Shown: positions 45,148 to 53,877 of the stretch, in pieces
How positions within the stretch are numbered: position 1 is the first letter of the stretch
Layout of the letters: each line of letters starts with the position of its first letter
Source of the DNA: Providencia sp. PROV188
Lineage (GTDB): Bacteria > Pseudomonadota > Gammaproteobacteria > Enterobacterales > Enterobacteriaceae
Length of the DNA: 64,000 nucleotides
NCBI RefSeq assembly: GCF_027595165.1
Contig: NZ_CP097291.1
Coordinates: 2,232,001-2,296,000, forward strand
Direction of reading: 5' to 3'
Notes under the pieces: model-generated
The model's database searches: none
Told to the model about the DNA's origin: nothing
The model's input: the letters and a program-made list of their open reading frames with translations, nothing else
Made by a program: the position numbers and the translations under genes

Positions 45148-46386
45148 TTATTTTAAGTAGTTGAAAATTGCACTCACGGACATGGCACCCATGTACCACG
45201 TTAACGCACAGGTCACGACCCCCGACCACAGTAACCAACGTGGATAATGATACCCTTCCATTAAATCTGCACGTTTCCAGCCAATATAAACAAACAGCGT
45301 CAGACCAATCGGTAAAATCAAGCCGTTAAAGCCACCGGCAAAGACCAATAGAGCGGCTGGCGCGGTTCCCATAAACAGGTAAACAGCCAATGAAACAGCG
45401 ATGAACAGGATAGTGGCAATATTACGTTGTCTTTCTGTAATGGAAGATTTGAACGCTTTTAAGAAGCTCATGGAGGTGTACGCTGCGCCGATAACGCTAG
45501 TCAGTGCTGCCGCCCATAAAATTAAACCGAAAATACGTAAACCGAAATTACCCGCCGCGGCTTGGAAGGCTTGAGAGGCAGGGTTCGCCGCTTTACCTGA
45601 AATATCAATCGTCACGCCACTGGCAACCACACCTAAGATAGCTAAAAACAGGACATAGCGCATGACACCGACGACGATAATCCCTTTGGTCGCTGCGCTA
45701 GAAACCGCTTTGATGTTTTCGACACCAACTTCGCCTTTATCCAGTAAACGATGCGCCCCTGCGTAGCAGATATAACCACCGACCGTTCCGCCAACAATCG
45801 TGGTGATCATCGCAAAATCGACGGTATCAGGGAGTACGCTTTGACGTAACGCTTCACCAATTGGTGGGTTAGATGCAATCATCACAAAGAGGGTTAGACC
45901 AATCATGACCAAACCTAATGCAATGATTAATCTATCAATAAAACTACTAGCTTTGCGGGACGAGAATATATAAATCGCTAAGAGCGCACTGAGTAAACCG
46001 CCCCACTTAGGGTCAAGACCAACGAGTGCATTCAAACCTAAACCAGCCCCAGCAATGTTACCAATATTAAATATCAATCCACCAAAGATGACTAACACCG
46101 CCAGTAAATAGCCACTTCCGGGAATTGTCGCATTGGCGATATCGGATGAGTGCATTTTCGTGAGTGTCACCACTCGCCAAATATTTTGCTGTACCACGAA
46201 ATCAATCACGATGGAGGCTAAAATACCAAAAGCAAACGCGGCACCTAAAGTAACGGTAAATGTCGCGGTTTGGGTGATAAATCCGGGACCAATCGCTGAT
46301 GTTGCCATTAAGAAAATAGCGCCAATCAGCGAGGAACGACGTTTCTTCACATATTCTGCTGTCGAGATATTTTCATGAGCTGCCAT
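45148..46386 (-). CDS. NRAMP-like membrane transporter (YcsG type)
   Basis: About 412 residues with roughly eleven helices. The ATG at 46,386 has GAGGAG seven bases upstream; the ATG at 46,392 is too close to it. The first helix has ATSAIGPGFITQTATFTV, the place of the NRAMP DPGN motif, which is not canonical here, so metal transport is doubtful. Bacillus ycsG, a gene of the same family, also sits with ycsF/ycsI and kipIA. Uptake of 5-oxoproline or a related compound is an inference from position. It is the first gene of the island's operon. Confidence 0.85.
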   Translation of the reverse strand: MAAHENISTAEYVKKRRSSLIGAIFLMATSAIGPGFITQTATFTVTLGAAFAFGILASIVIDFVVQQNIWRVVTLTKMHSSDIANATIPGSGYLLAVLVIFGGLIFNIGNIAGAGLGLNALVGLDPKWGGLLSALLAIYIFSSRKASSFIDRLIIALGLVMIGLTLFVMIASNPPIGEALRQSVLPDTVDFAMITTIVGGTVGGYICYAGAHRLLDKGEVGVENIKAVSSAATKGIIVVGVMRYVLFLAILGVVASGVTIDISGKAANPASQAFQAAAGNFGLRIFGLILWAAALTSVIGAAYTSMSFLKAFKSSITERQRNIATILFIAVSLAVYLFMGTAPAALLVFAGGFNGLILPIGLTLFVYIGWKRADLMEGYHYPRWLLWSGVVTCALTWYMGAMSVSAIFNYLK

Positions 46387-46392
46387 ATGCAT

Positions 46393-46815
46393 ACTCCTCT
46401 GTAGTTTTTGTTGTTATCTGTATTTTGATGTTGTGCAAGTTTTTTAATACTGAACTCATTTGTAGAGGCAATTTTCGTGCCATTGTTCTATCAATGGTAT
46501 AGATTGTTAATTTATTGAATGCAGATTGTTGAACAATTAATACGGAGCGATGAATAATTAAGCAATCAAAATCGTTTCTGGTAAGTTAAAAATCAAATCT
46601 TGATCACTTTTTTAACAATTAATGTTTATCTGTAACATTAAGAATGAGAGGTGTAATACGTCAAAGCACCAATTTGGTGCTCAAAAAGGAAAATGCCCTG
46701 AATTAGTGCATAAAAGGAGTCTTGCTGCCCTACAGCGAATATGTGAAGATAGCGCTCAAATACCTGTTTTAATGAACTGTTCACCCTACTTTTCTTCAAC
46801 TAGGCTCACCTTTTT
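46393..46815. promoter_or_regulatory. Divergent control region of the pxp island with a GntR-type operator
   Basis: The 423 bases between the transporter gene and the divergent GntR gene hold TTGTTGAACAA at 46,527-46,537, which fits the FadR-subfamily operator form TNGT-NNN-ACNA, and a perfect inverted repeat CCATTG-N6-CAATGG at 46,480-46,497. Both are good candidates for binding by the adjacent regulator. A 65-codon frame at 46,622 is not supported as a gene. Confidence 0.65.
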
Positions 46816-47478
46816 ATGAAAAAACAGCCCGTCGCACAAACCTTGTCAGTCACTATCGCAGAAACTATCCGCCATAAAATTACGATTGGTGAGTTAACGC
46901 CGGGACAACGTTTATCAGAAGCCGCATTGAGTGAAGAGTTGGATATTTCCCGTAATACCTTAAGGGAAGTCTTTCGTGTATTAACCCAAGAAGGTCTACT
47001 CACCTATGCTCCCAATAAAGGGGTATATGTTTCCGTCCCTGATATGGCGGCGATTATTGATATTTACCAAGTGCGTCGATTAATTGAATGTGATTCATTG
47101 ACCCATGCTTATGCTCTGCATCCTGCCGTTCAAAAAATGAAACTCGCTGTCGCTGAAGCTCGAAAGCATGAAAAAACGGAAGATTGGGTAGGTGTCGGTA
47201 CCGCCAATATGAAGTTTCATACCGCGATTGTGGAATTGTCGGACAGTGAAAGGTTAATTAAGCTTTATCATAATATTGCCGCTGAGCTACGTTTAGCTTT
47301 TGGTCATTTAAATGATGCCAAACTGCTCTATGCTCCCTACATTGATAAAAACCAAGCTATTTTAGAGTTACTTGATGCTGGTAAAAATCAAGAAGCGGCC
47401 GCAGCGCTTTTACACTACCTCGATTTATCTGAACGCACATTACTTGCCGCCTATAAGCGCAGCCAATCACTGCTATAA
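46816..47478 (+). CDS. GntR-family (FadR/FCD subfamily) transcriptional regulator
   Basis: The 220-residue regulator has a winged-helix DNA-binding domain (GELTPGQRLSEAALSEELDI near residues 24-43, followed by SRNTLREVFRVLTQEGLL) and a helical FCD ligand-binding domain with NMKFHTAIVELS near 131-142. It is divergent from the pxp operon and very likely controls it, and perhaps gltP downstream. The effector could be 5-oxoproline or glutamate; nothing in the sequence proves it. Confidence 0.9.
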   Translation: MKKQPVAQTLSVTIAETIRHKITIGELTPGQRLSEAALSEELDISRNTLREVFRVLTQEGLLTYAPNKGVYVSVPDMAAIIDIYQVRRLIECDSLTHAYALHPAVQKMKLAVAEARKHEKTEDWVGVGTANMKFHTAIVELSDSERLIKLYHNIAAELRLAFGHLNDAKLLYAPYIDKNQAILELLDAGKNQEAAAALLHYLDLSERTLLAAYKRSQSLL

Positions 47479-47873
47479 AATCCTCATTTTTACAGATGGC
47501 TCGCTTTATCCCAGGTCTTTTGTTACCCCTTTATTTTTTTAATTCAATATCTATGCAAATAATTTTGCATAGATATTGCAGAATTAAACACTCCACAGAA
47601 AATCCAACTCATAAAAATTGTATTTAACAATCTTTATAGATTAGATTAATCACTTTTTGTTATCAATTCAACAACACATATAGATACAAATAGAAATAAA
47701 TATTAACAAAGCATTCAATTTCAGAAACTTAATTTACAATTTGTTATAAGTAACCATTGTAAATAACTCTACTTTCTCGAATAAATGATTGTGGTTTTTC
47801 CGAATATTGGTTATAAAACTGAGCATAATAAAAATACAATGTTAAATATTATTAATATAAACGAGAATTATTT
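47479..47873. repeat. AT-rich gap with a long perfect inverted repeat (47,545-47,578)
   Basis: CAATATCTATGCAAA and TTTGCATAGATATTG form perfect 15-base arms around TAAT. No T-run follows on either strand, so it is not a standard terminator. It may be an operator for gltP or an RNA hairpin after gntR. The rest of this 395-base gap is very AT-rich with no gene, and presumably holds the gltP promoter. Confidence 0.8.
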
Positions 47874-49181
47874 ATGACACTAAACAACATCGTTCCAAAA
47901 AAACCGTTTAAATTTGGGTTAGGGTGGCAGATTCTGGTTGCGCTTTTTTTAGGTGTTATCGTTGGTGCTTTACTGCATGAAAGCGTGGAATACAAAGATT
48001 GGTTAATACTGAATGTTCTCTCTCCCGCCGGTAAGATTTTTATTCAGTTAATCAAAATGATTGTGGTACCTATCGTCATTTCGACCTTGATTGTGGGGAT
48101 CGCAGGTGTCGGGAATACAAAACAATTAGGCACATTGGGTTTCAAAACGATCCTTTACTTTGAAATCATTACTACCATTGCCATCATTGTGGGTATTTCG
48201 TTTGCCAATATCTTCCAACCAGGTGTGGGCATTGATATGTCTCAGCTCACTCAAGTGGATATTTCTCAGTACCAAAAAACGACGCAGGAGGTTGCTAGCC
48301 ATCCTTCAGGGATCGTGAATACTTTATTATCTTTGGTACCGAGCAATATTTTTGCTGCCATGGCAAGTGGCGATATGCTTCCTGTTATTTTCTTCGCGGT
48401 TTTATTTGGTTTAGGATTATCTTCTCTACCAGTAGCAAAGAAACAGCCACTATTAGATGTTCTGCAAACTTTTTCTGAAACCATGTTCCGCGTGACTAAC
48501 ATGATCATGATGTATGCACCAATCGGGGTGTTTGCATTAATTTCCGTCACCGTTGCAAACTTTGGATTTACTTCACTGGTTCCTCTGCTGAAGTTAGTTA
48601 TTTTGGTTCACTGTGCGATTATTTTCTTCGCTGTTGTGGTGCTCGGAATTGTTGCACGTTATTGCAAAATTAATATTTTTACTCTGATGAGAATATTAAA
48701 AGATGAGTTGCTGCTTGCTTATTCAACCGCCAGCTCTGAAACTGTACTTCCTCGTATTATGGATAAAATGGAGAAGTATGGTGCACCAAAATCTGTCACC
48801 AGTTTCGTTATCCCAATTGGTTATTCATTTAACTTAGATGGTTCCACCTTATATCAAAGTATCGCTGCCATTTTTATTGCTCAGCTATATGGTATTGAGC
48901 TGTCATTAGGGCAAGAGCTTATTTTAGTCTTTACCTTAATGATCACGTCAAAAGGTATTGCTGGGGTTCCGGGAGTTTCATTCGTCGTCTTGCTGGCAAC
49001 GTTAGGCTCTGTGGGGATTCCATTAGAAGGTTTGGCATTCATTGCCGGTGTTGACCGTATTCTCGATATGGCAAGGACTGCACTTAATGTGGTTGGTAAC
49101 GCATTAGCTGCCTTGATTATCGCCAAATGGGAACACAATTATGATGAGAAAAAAGCCCGAGAGTATGAGGAAAGTTTTTAA
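47874..49181 (+). CDS. gltP: Glutamate/aspartate:proton symporter GltP (DAACS family)
   Basis: The 435-residue inner-membrane carrier is very close throughout to E. coli GltP as I recall it: IKMIVVPIVISTLIVGIAGV, AYSTASSETVLPRIMDKM (the serine-rich motif), GYSFNLDGSTLYQ and AGVDRILDMARTALNVVGNA. It takes up glutamate and aspartate with protons. Its place next to the 5-oxoproline island suggests a shared link to glutamate, though it has its own promoter region and terminator. Confidence 0.93.
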   Translation: MTLNNIVPKKPFKFGLGWQILVALFLGVIVGALLHESVEYKDWLILNVLSPAGKIFIQLIKMIVVPIVISTLIVGIAGVGNTKQLGTLGFKTILYFEIITTIAIIVGISFANIFQPGVGIDMSQLTQVDISQYQKTTQEVASHPSGIVNTLLSLVPSNIFAAMASGDMLPVIFFAVLFGLGLSSLPVAKKQPLLDVLQTFSETMFRVTNMIMMYAPIGVFALISVTVANFGFTSLVPLLKLVILVHCAIIFFAVVVLGIVARYCKINIFTLMRILKDELLLAYSTASSETVLPRIMDKMEKYGAPKSVTSFVIPIGYSFNLDGSTLYQSIAAIFIAQLYGIELSLGQELILVFTLMITSKGIAGVPGVSFVVLLATLGSVGIPLEGLAFIAGVDRILDMARTALNVVGNALAALIIAKWEHNYDEKKAREYEESF

Positions 49182-49228
49182 TTAAAGACTAAATATCCAG
49201 GCTCTTCTTATTTCTAATTTCTAACCCT

Positions 49229-49258
49229 AGCCATCTTTAAAATATTAAAGATGGCTTT
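49229..49258 (+). terminator. Terminator after gltP
   Basis: AGCCATCTTTAA and TTAAAGATGGCT form a 12-base stem around AATA, with a short TTT tail. Stem strength is good; the T-run is weak. Confidence 0.75.
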
Positions 49259-49393
49259 GAATATTCCTAGTTGTTTTTACGTAATTTGAAATTTAATTAG
49301 TTACTTATGTGATATTTCCTCGCAAGATTTTATTTCATTGCTACGCTAAATATACACTTTAATTTAGGTCATTCTTTATTTGGATTAGCAGCA

Positions 49394-49498
49394 ATGAATC
49401 AAGTTAGACGCTTTCTTTTATTCTTAAAAGTTTTACAGCACCTAATGATTATCTTTGTGTTTACGCTGTCATATTTTCTGTTTCAGAATTGGCTATAA
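49394..49498 (+). CDS. Candidate 34-residue single-helix membrane protein
   Basis: The frame starts MNQVRRFLLFLKVLQ and continues as one hydrophobic helix to FLFQNWL, a plausible small membrane protein with positive charges at the cytoplasmic end. The ribosome-binding site is weak. It lies in the 446-base gap between gltP and the ABM-domain gene, which otherwise is AT-rich and without recognised genes. Confidence 0.3.
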   Translation: MNQVRRFLLFLKVLQHLMIIFVFTLSYFLFQNWL

Positions 49499-49572
49499 TT
49501 CGATAAAGTTGAGCCCAAACCAAATCCCCCCTTTTCGAGTAAAGTAATAACCCGACTATTTAGGGGGAACTG

Positions 49573-49653
49573 ATGAGAAGTTATTTGGATGAGTTTTACA
49601 TACGATACTTAAATGAATTCTTCCGTGTTAAAACGCCGCATCCATCAAGATAA
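49573..49653 (+). CDS. Candidate 26-residue frame with a very strong ribosome-binding site
   Basis: GGGGGA at 49,563-49,568 sits five bases from the ATG. The peptide begins MRSYLDEFYIRYLNEFF and ends inside the 3' end of the opposite gene. It could be a small gene or the truncated start of a lost gene next to the prophage edge. Confidence 0.3.
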   Translation: MRSYLDEFYIRYLNEFFRVKTPHPSR

Positions 49654-49915
49654 ATTTAGGCTCAGCTCTTTGATAGCGGTTAATCATCGGTACTAATCGT
49701 TGGAAGTGTTCAGACGCACAATGTGAATCTAATGCAGCACGATTCGGCCACTCTTCAATAAAAACAAAATGCCCAGGATCCTTTTCATCAATATAAAGAT
49801 CATAAGCGATACATAGCGGTTCTTTCTTTGTGGCTTCAACAAGTGCCTTATAGAGCGGCAATACAATTTCTACCGCTTCCGGCTTGATAAAATCTTCAGC
49901 AATGACTTTTAGCAT
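49628..49915 (-). CDS. Antibiotic-biosynthesis-monooxygenase (ABM) domain protein, YgiN-like
   Basis: A 95-residue ferredoxin-like ABM fold protein: MLKVIAEDFIKPEAVEIVLP, then FVFIEEWPNRAALDSHCASEHFQ with the conserved W and H of the family, as in YgiN quinol monooxygenase. Members act as small cofactor-free oxygenases or heme/quinone-related enzymes. Activity is not assignable here. A GAGG-like box precedes the start. It is the last clearly chromosomal gene before the prophage. Confidence 0.85.
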   Translation of the reverse strand: MLKVIAEDFIKPEAVEIVLPLYKALVEATKKEPLCIAYDLYIDEKDPGHFVFIEEWPNRAALDSHCASEHFQRLVPMINRYQRAEPKFILMDAAF

Positions 49916-49985
49916 GGTAATCCTCTTTGTTTAGCTTGTTAAAACTCAAATCAATCCCTTTCAACTAAGCGAGCTTCAAAAGCTC

Positions 49986-50150
49986 TTATTGATTCAGCTT
50001 ATCATCCACATTTTTAATTATCTGCGCTAATTTTGCTTTATCTTTATCAGAGAGATAGTCATGGTATTTTTCAACAAAGCGCTGGATTCGCTCTGCCCCA
50101 GCAATAATTTTCCCTGCGGCTTTATTGATGTCATTTTGAGCGGTATTCAT
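49986..50150 (-). CDS. Small helical protein of unknown function at the prophage border
   Basis: A 54-residue frame from ATG 50,150, preceded by AAGG eight bases upstream. It begins MNTAQNDINKAAGKIIAGAE and is charged and helical with no membrane segment. Codon use looks normal. Its position between the ABM gene and the prophage terminator leaves open whether it is chromosomal or a phage passenger. Confidence 0.6.
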   Translation of the reverse strand: MNTAQNDINKAAGKIIAGAERIQRFVEKYHDYLSDKDKAKLAQIIKNVDDKLNQ

Positions 50151-50286
50151 GTTGGAACCTTAACGAGATAGGCGACTAAATATAGTATTCCATAGCATAG
50201 ATAACATTTAAATATAGCCCCATACAACCATTTTAAATGATTACCATTAATTATATAAATAAAAACTGTCAAAAATTATACTAAAT

Positions 50287-50310
50287 AAAAAGCCGCAAAA
50301 TGCGGCTTTT
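50287..50310. terminator. Bidirectional terminator at the end of the prophage tail operon
   Basis: AAAAGCCGCA/TGCGGCTTTT with an AAA loop region forms a symmetric hairpin with A/T runs on both sides, 23 bases beyond the tail-fibre stop. It ends late - strand transcription. Confidence 0.9.
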
Positions 50311-50332
50311 ATTGGTGCCTGAAAATGCTAAA

Positions 50333-51691
50333 TCACGCGGTTCTATACCAGCCCATCAGCATGATGTAGGCGTTAGTTATGTTTACAGCTGTTCCTCCGC
50401 CTTTGTTTCCTGTCGTTCCTGAAACGGTATGCGCATGTGCACCGTTATTAGAAGTTGCCCCTGTCCAAGAACGTGATGCAGTAAAGTTATACACTGTACC
50501 GTCATCATCAGTCCCTGACCATGAGTTACTCGCATTCCATTTATTCAAGATCGCAAATGCCCCTTTTAAACTCGAATCTCGGTTTTGTGCAGCTCTACGA
50601 ATTGCAGGAAAATCGCCGGTGATATCCATTGTTCCTCGATCATGAGTATGACCACCAGTGTTATTCGTCGTAGCTGAAAAACTATGATTATGAGCGGGCA
50701 TCTGTGTTTCTGTTAATGTGACCGAATCAGAACCGCCAGTAGACAAGACATTGGCTCCACTCGCGGCTGCCAATCGAATGGTTTTATTTTCACCGATATA
50801 TTGCCACTTAGTACCGGGGAATAACGTATTAGGATTCTTGTTTTGTGCAAACCAAACCACAATACCGATGGGGTAGATAGTGTTGAGATTAACCGCATTT
50901 TGCAAAGCAACAGTCACCGCATTTTGGCTCATAACATTAGTTGTTGATGTCCCTGTTCCTTGAGCTACATTACTTGTATTGAGTTTTGTATTTAGTCCGT
51001 TGGTGAGTGCCGTATTAGTTGCATAATCTCCTGAAGGCTGGTAATTCCCCTTCGCCTGATATCGCCCATCACTTTCTGCTTTAGAATAGCTGTAACCTGC
51101 TGCTAAATAGTTGCCCTTCGGCTGATAGCGCCCATCTCCTTCTGCTTTAGTGTAACTTTCGCCTTTCAGGGCATAATTACCTGCTGGAGCGTAATTGCCT
51201 TTTGGCTGGAAGTTAGTATCAGACTCTTGCTTGGAGTAGCTATATCCAGCAGGTAGATAATTACCCAATGGCTGGAATCGTTTATCCGATTCTGTCTTGT
51301 TGTAAACGTTGATATCGCCGGCGGTTAAGTCAGCTTTTAGTTCAACCCACTGAGCACCAGCAACCGGCTCGACCTCGTTATTTTCAACTTTGGACTGCCA
51401 TACCTTATTTTTGTGATAAACAACAGCTCGAATAGGATAAGGCTTACCTCCCTCAGCCCATTTTGAAAAACCATAATTTTGAATTTCACCAACGGCTTCG
51501 GTGATATCGTGAAACATACTATTCATTTTTTCACGTTCGATATCCTTAGCGGCGGGATCAGAAACTTGGTCTCGCTCATAGTCGTATCCATACCCTTGCG
51601 GATAAGACACTGAACCATCGGCTTGTACTTCATTAGGAATAGAAGTTCTGTCCCCTTGTGTTGCAAAGGGGATTTTAAAAATTTTAGTCAT
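50333..51691 (-). CDS. Prophage tail fibre protein
   Basis: A 452-residue fibre. The first 130 residues resemble a baseplate-attachment domain. Residues about 135-225 contain four repeats of the form YSYSKAESDGRYQPKGNY, a trimeric-shaft motif. The C-terminal part has a collar-like IYPIGIVVWFAQNKNPNTLF...GTKWQYIG segment, QMPAHNHSF and GGHTHDRG histidine motifs that suggest metal binding, and ends in NAYIMLMGWYRTA. It would recognise the host surface. No separate assembly chaperone is seen after it. Confidence 0.88.
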   Translation of the reverse strand: MTKIFKIPFATQGDRTSIPNEVQADGSVSYPQGYGYDYERDQVSDPAAKDIEREKMNSMFHDITEAVGEIQNYGFSKWAEGGKPYPIRAVVYHKNKVWQSKVENNEVEPVAGAQWVELKADLTAGDINVYNKTESDKRFQPLGNYLPAGYSYSKQESDTNFQPKGNYAPAGNYALKGESYTKAEGDGRYQPKGNYLAAGYSYSKAESDGRYQAKGNYQPSGDYATNTALTNGLNTKLNTSNVAQGTGTSTTNVMSQNAVTVALQNAVNLNTIYPIGIVVWFAQNKNPNTLFPGTKWQYIGENKTIRLAAASGANVLSTGGSDSVTLTETQMPAHNHSFSATTNNTGGHTHDRGTMDITGDFPAIRRAAQNRDSSLKGAFAILNKWNASNSWSGTDDDGTVYNFTASRSWTGATSNNGAHAHTVSGTTGNKGGGTAVNITNAYIMLMGWYRTA

Positions 51692-51696
51692 TGTGT

Positions 51697-52356
51697 TTAT
51701 GCTCCGAAATTACTGCTCAGGAAGTTTTTACGTAGTTTTCCGTGACCGAAAGATTGTTTCGTCACAATACGATATTTGACACCAACACCCGATGGGCGTG
51801 GCATAAGGTCGAAATTCTCTAATAAAAGCCTTAGACGTTCGTCAGGGTTGTAATTAAAAACGTAATACGTGTAAGTCATATCTAGCGGGTCTAACACAAA
51901 AACTTTGCTGTCCTCTTGCCAGAAAAATCGACGTAAAAATTCATTAATGTTGGTCACTGTAGGGCTTTGAGTCAGGTTGAAATAGCGCATACGAATAATA
52001 AGTCGCTTCTGTTCTACCGTCAGTGATAGCGTGTAATCTGAATTACGCCGAAAGTTAGCTTTAAAATTGGCTTTCTTTTTGCCAAAGCCAAACCCCACTT
52101 TCGTTTTATCGCTGGGTGGCACGTCAATCCCAAGAGGCACATCAAGGATACGTGACCAGATATTTAACCCAAATTCATTCGCTGTATCGATATTAAAAAC
52201 ATCACGGTACCAGTTACGCCAAAATTGTACTGTCGATTTATCAAAGTACGTCGATTTGTAACCTGCTAGCGCCTTTAAATTTTCAGCATCTTCATACTGC
52301 CAAAGAATGGCTTTTAATAAATCAGAATGAAAATCAAATGATTGCACTTGAGTCAT
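51697..52356 (-). CDS. Phage DUF2612 baseplate/tail protein
   Basis: A 219-residue protein with the DUF2612 pattern: LLKAILWQYEDAENLKAL, FGLNIWSRILDVPLGI, and the late FDLMPRPSGVGVKYRIV. It lies, as usual for the family, between the baseplate J protein and the tail fibre, which suggests it connects the fibre to the baseplate (like Mu gp48/P2 I). Its start overlaps the stop of the J-like gene by four bases. Confidence 0.85.
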   Translation of the reverse strand: MTQVQSFDFHSDLLKAILWQYEDAENLKALAGYKSTYFDKSTVQFWRNWYRDVFNIDTANEFGLNIWSRILDVPLGIDVPPSDKTKVGFGFGKKKANFKANFRRNSDYTLSLTVEQKRLIIRMRYFNLTQSPTVTNINEFLRRFFWQEDSKVFVLDPLDMTYTYYVFNYNPDERLRLLLENFDLMPRPSGVGVKYRIVTKQSFGHGKLRKNFLSSNFGA

Positions 52357-53540
52357 ACAATCACCACTTGCACGGCGCTGCCTTTTATTCGAGCCACTTC
52401 ATTGAGTTTTATCGTATAATTATCTGAGGACCACGCTTTACCATCAGTTGAAAGCTCCACGCGCGTGATAAACAATCTTGGCTCTACCGTGTTTATACCG
52501 GCAGATATCTCGAAAGGAGACACATCACGCCCAACCACTAAGCCTCCATCGCCCTCCACATCACCATTTGCCCAAGATTGGACTGCTTTGGGAATAATCG
52601 TTTGAGCATCCACCGTGGCTTTTTTTACCGTCACTCGGCAAAACAACACGATTTCTTTTGCTCTATCAAATTTCACTGGGTACGTTTGAGCGCTAATTTT
52701 CTCTAACACTTCAACTTCTTCACGACCATTAAAGGCAGCGCCAAGGGTTTTGGTTCTCAGCAAAGATTGAGCAATCTGATTCTTATCCCCCCCTTCAACG
52801 CAAACGTAGATGCTATGAGGTACTAAAGTAATCCCATCAAAAATAACGGGTGTATCGCCATAATTTTCTCTAAATGCTAAAGAACGCACACCTTCCAGCT
52901 CATAGAGTGCTGATGTGATTGCTTCCCCAACACTCACCGTATTTCGCGCAAGTGTTTGTTTTCGCCTGCGTCTAGCCTGTAAATCAGACTCTTCAGCTCT
53001 ACCCAACGTTGCCGATGTCGGATTATTCACGGTTTCCCAACCAAGCACTGAACTTGCGATTTTATCAAGCTGACCAACACCACACTCTATAGCGCCAGTG
53101 CCAATAGAACGCATGTCACCGGTGGTTGTGCCATCTTTACCTAAAATCAAGGCTTTGGTTGTCTCGAATAGATCACCGCCTCGTGTTGTCGCTTGTGATC
53201 CGCTAGGAATAATGGTGCCAGCGACACCGCTAAACTTAACCTGTGTCAGAAATGAGTGTGTTGAATCAAAACGTTGTCCGCCCATCAAAGCCCAAATTGC
53301 ATCGAGAAAAATGCCGCCGGCTAAATCAGGGTTAATTTGATTCGCTAGTTCTGCATTGTTGCGTACAACTGCATCTCGGTTTTCCACTTCCATGGTGACC
53401 AATGCACCTTGTGGTGTTTCCGGTGAAACATCCAAATCCTGGCCAAACACATTTTTAAATTCTCTTTCGACATCATTACGTAAAGTGCTGGTATCTGGAA
53501 TAACAACCCCTTGTGAGGTAATGAATTGATAATCAGCCAT
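52353..53540 (-). CDS. Baseplate wedge protein, Mu gp47 / P2 J-like
   Basis: The 395-residue protein has the BaseplateJ architecture: early TSQGVVIPDTSTLRNDVERE, TPQGALVTMEVENRDAV near residues 43-59, SATLGRAEESDLQARRRRK, and the beta-rich C-terminal part. It forms the main wedge of the phage baseplate. It overlaps its upstream neighbour at 53,533-53,540 and the DUF2612 gene by four bases. Confidence 0.92.
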   Translation of the reverse strand: MADYQFITSQGVVIPDTSTLRNDVEREFKNVFGQDLDVSPETPQGALVTMEVENRDAVVRNNAELANQINPDLAGGIFLDAIWALMGGQRFDSTHSFLTQVKFSGVAGTIIPSGSQATTRGGDLFETTKALILGKDGTTTGDMRSIGTGAIECGVGQLDKIASSVLGWETVNNPTSATLGRAEESDLQARRRRKQTLARNTVSVGEAITSALYELEGVRSLAFRENYGDTPVIFDGITLVPHSIYVCVEGGDKNQIAQSLLRTKTLGAAFNGREEVEVLEKISAQTYPVKFDRAKEIVLFCRVTVKKATVDAQTIIPKAVQSWANGDVEGDGGLVVGRDVSPFEISAGINTVEPRLFITRVELSTDGKAWSSDNYTIKLNEVARIKGSAVQVVIV

Positions 53541-53877
53541 TGAGACTTATCTCCCCATAAATTGTTTGTATCACAGCGGTATACTTCAGCGAGTTATCTG
53601 CCAATAAAGCCGAAAAAGACAAGACGGATATCACATCATTCAGTTCACGCATCCGATCACGAAACGCAAATTCAAACAGCGGAATATCCGCTTGTCTTCC
53701 GAAAGTGGTTTTCCAATAGGGAATACCTGAATCCAACTTATGCAGCATCTCGCCACGTAATGCTTTGGCGTAGTGCTCGCACCTTTTTTCTGACGCTCGT
53801 TCACCACTCACTATCGACAAATTTCCGTCATTACCGAGGTGAATATCATTGTTGCTATTAACGCCAAATGTCCTCAT
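53533..53877 (-). CDS. Baseplate wedge subunit, gp46/gp25-like
   Basis: A 114-residue protein between spike and J-like genes. DIHLGNDGNLSIVSGERASE at the N-terminus and LRGEMLHKLDSGIPYWKTTF are typical of the Mu gp46/DUF2634-type wedge family. Role assigned from motif style and fixed gene order. It overlaps both neighbours by four to eight bases. Confidence 0.8.
   Translation of the reverse strand: MRTFGVNSNNDIHLGNDGNLSIVSGERASEKRCEHYAKALRGEMLHKLDSGIPYWKTTFGRQADIPLFEFAFRDRMRELNDVISVLSFSALLADNSLKYTAVIQTIYGEISLNG

Noticed and set aside
46622..46819. 65-codon frame upstream of gntR
   Set aside because: No good ribosome-binding site, odd composition, and it runs into the gntR start. The region is better explained as a control region.
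51010..51310. Possible CRISPR-like repeat array
   Set aside because: The repeats are in-frame protein repeats of the tail fibre, imperfect at the DNA level, with no unique spacers.
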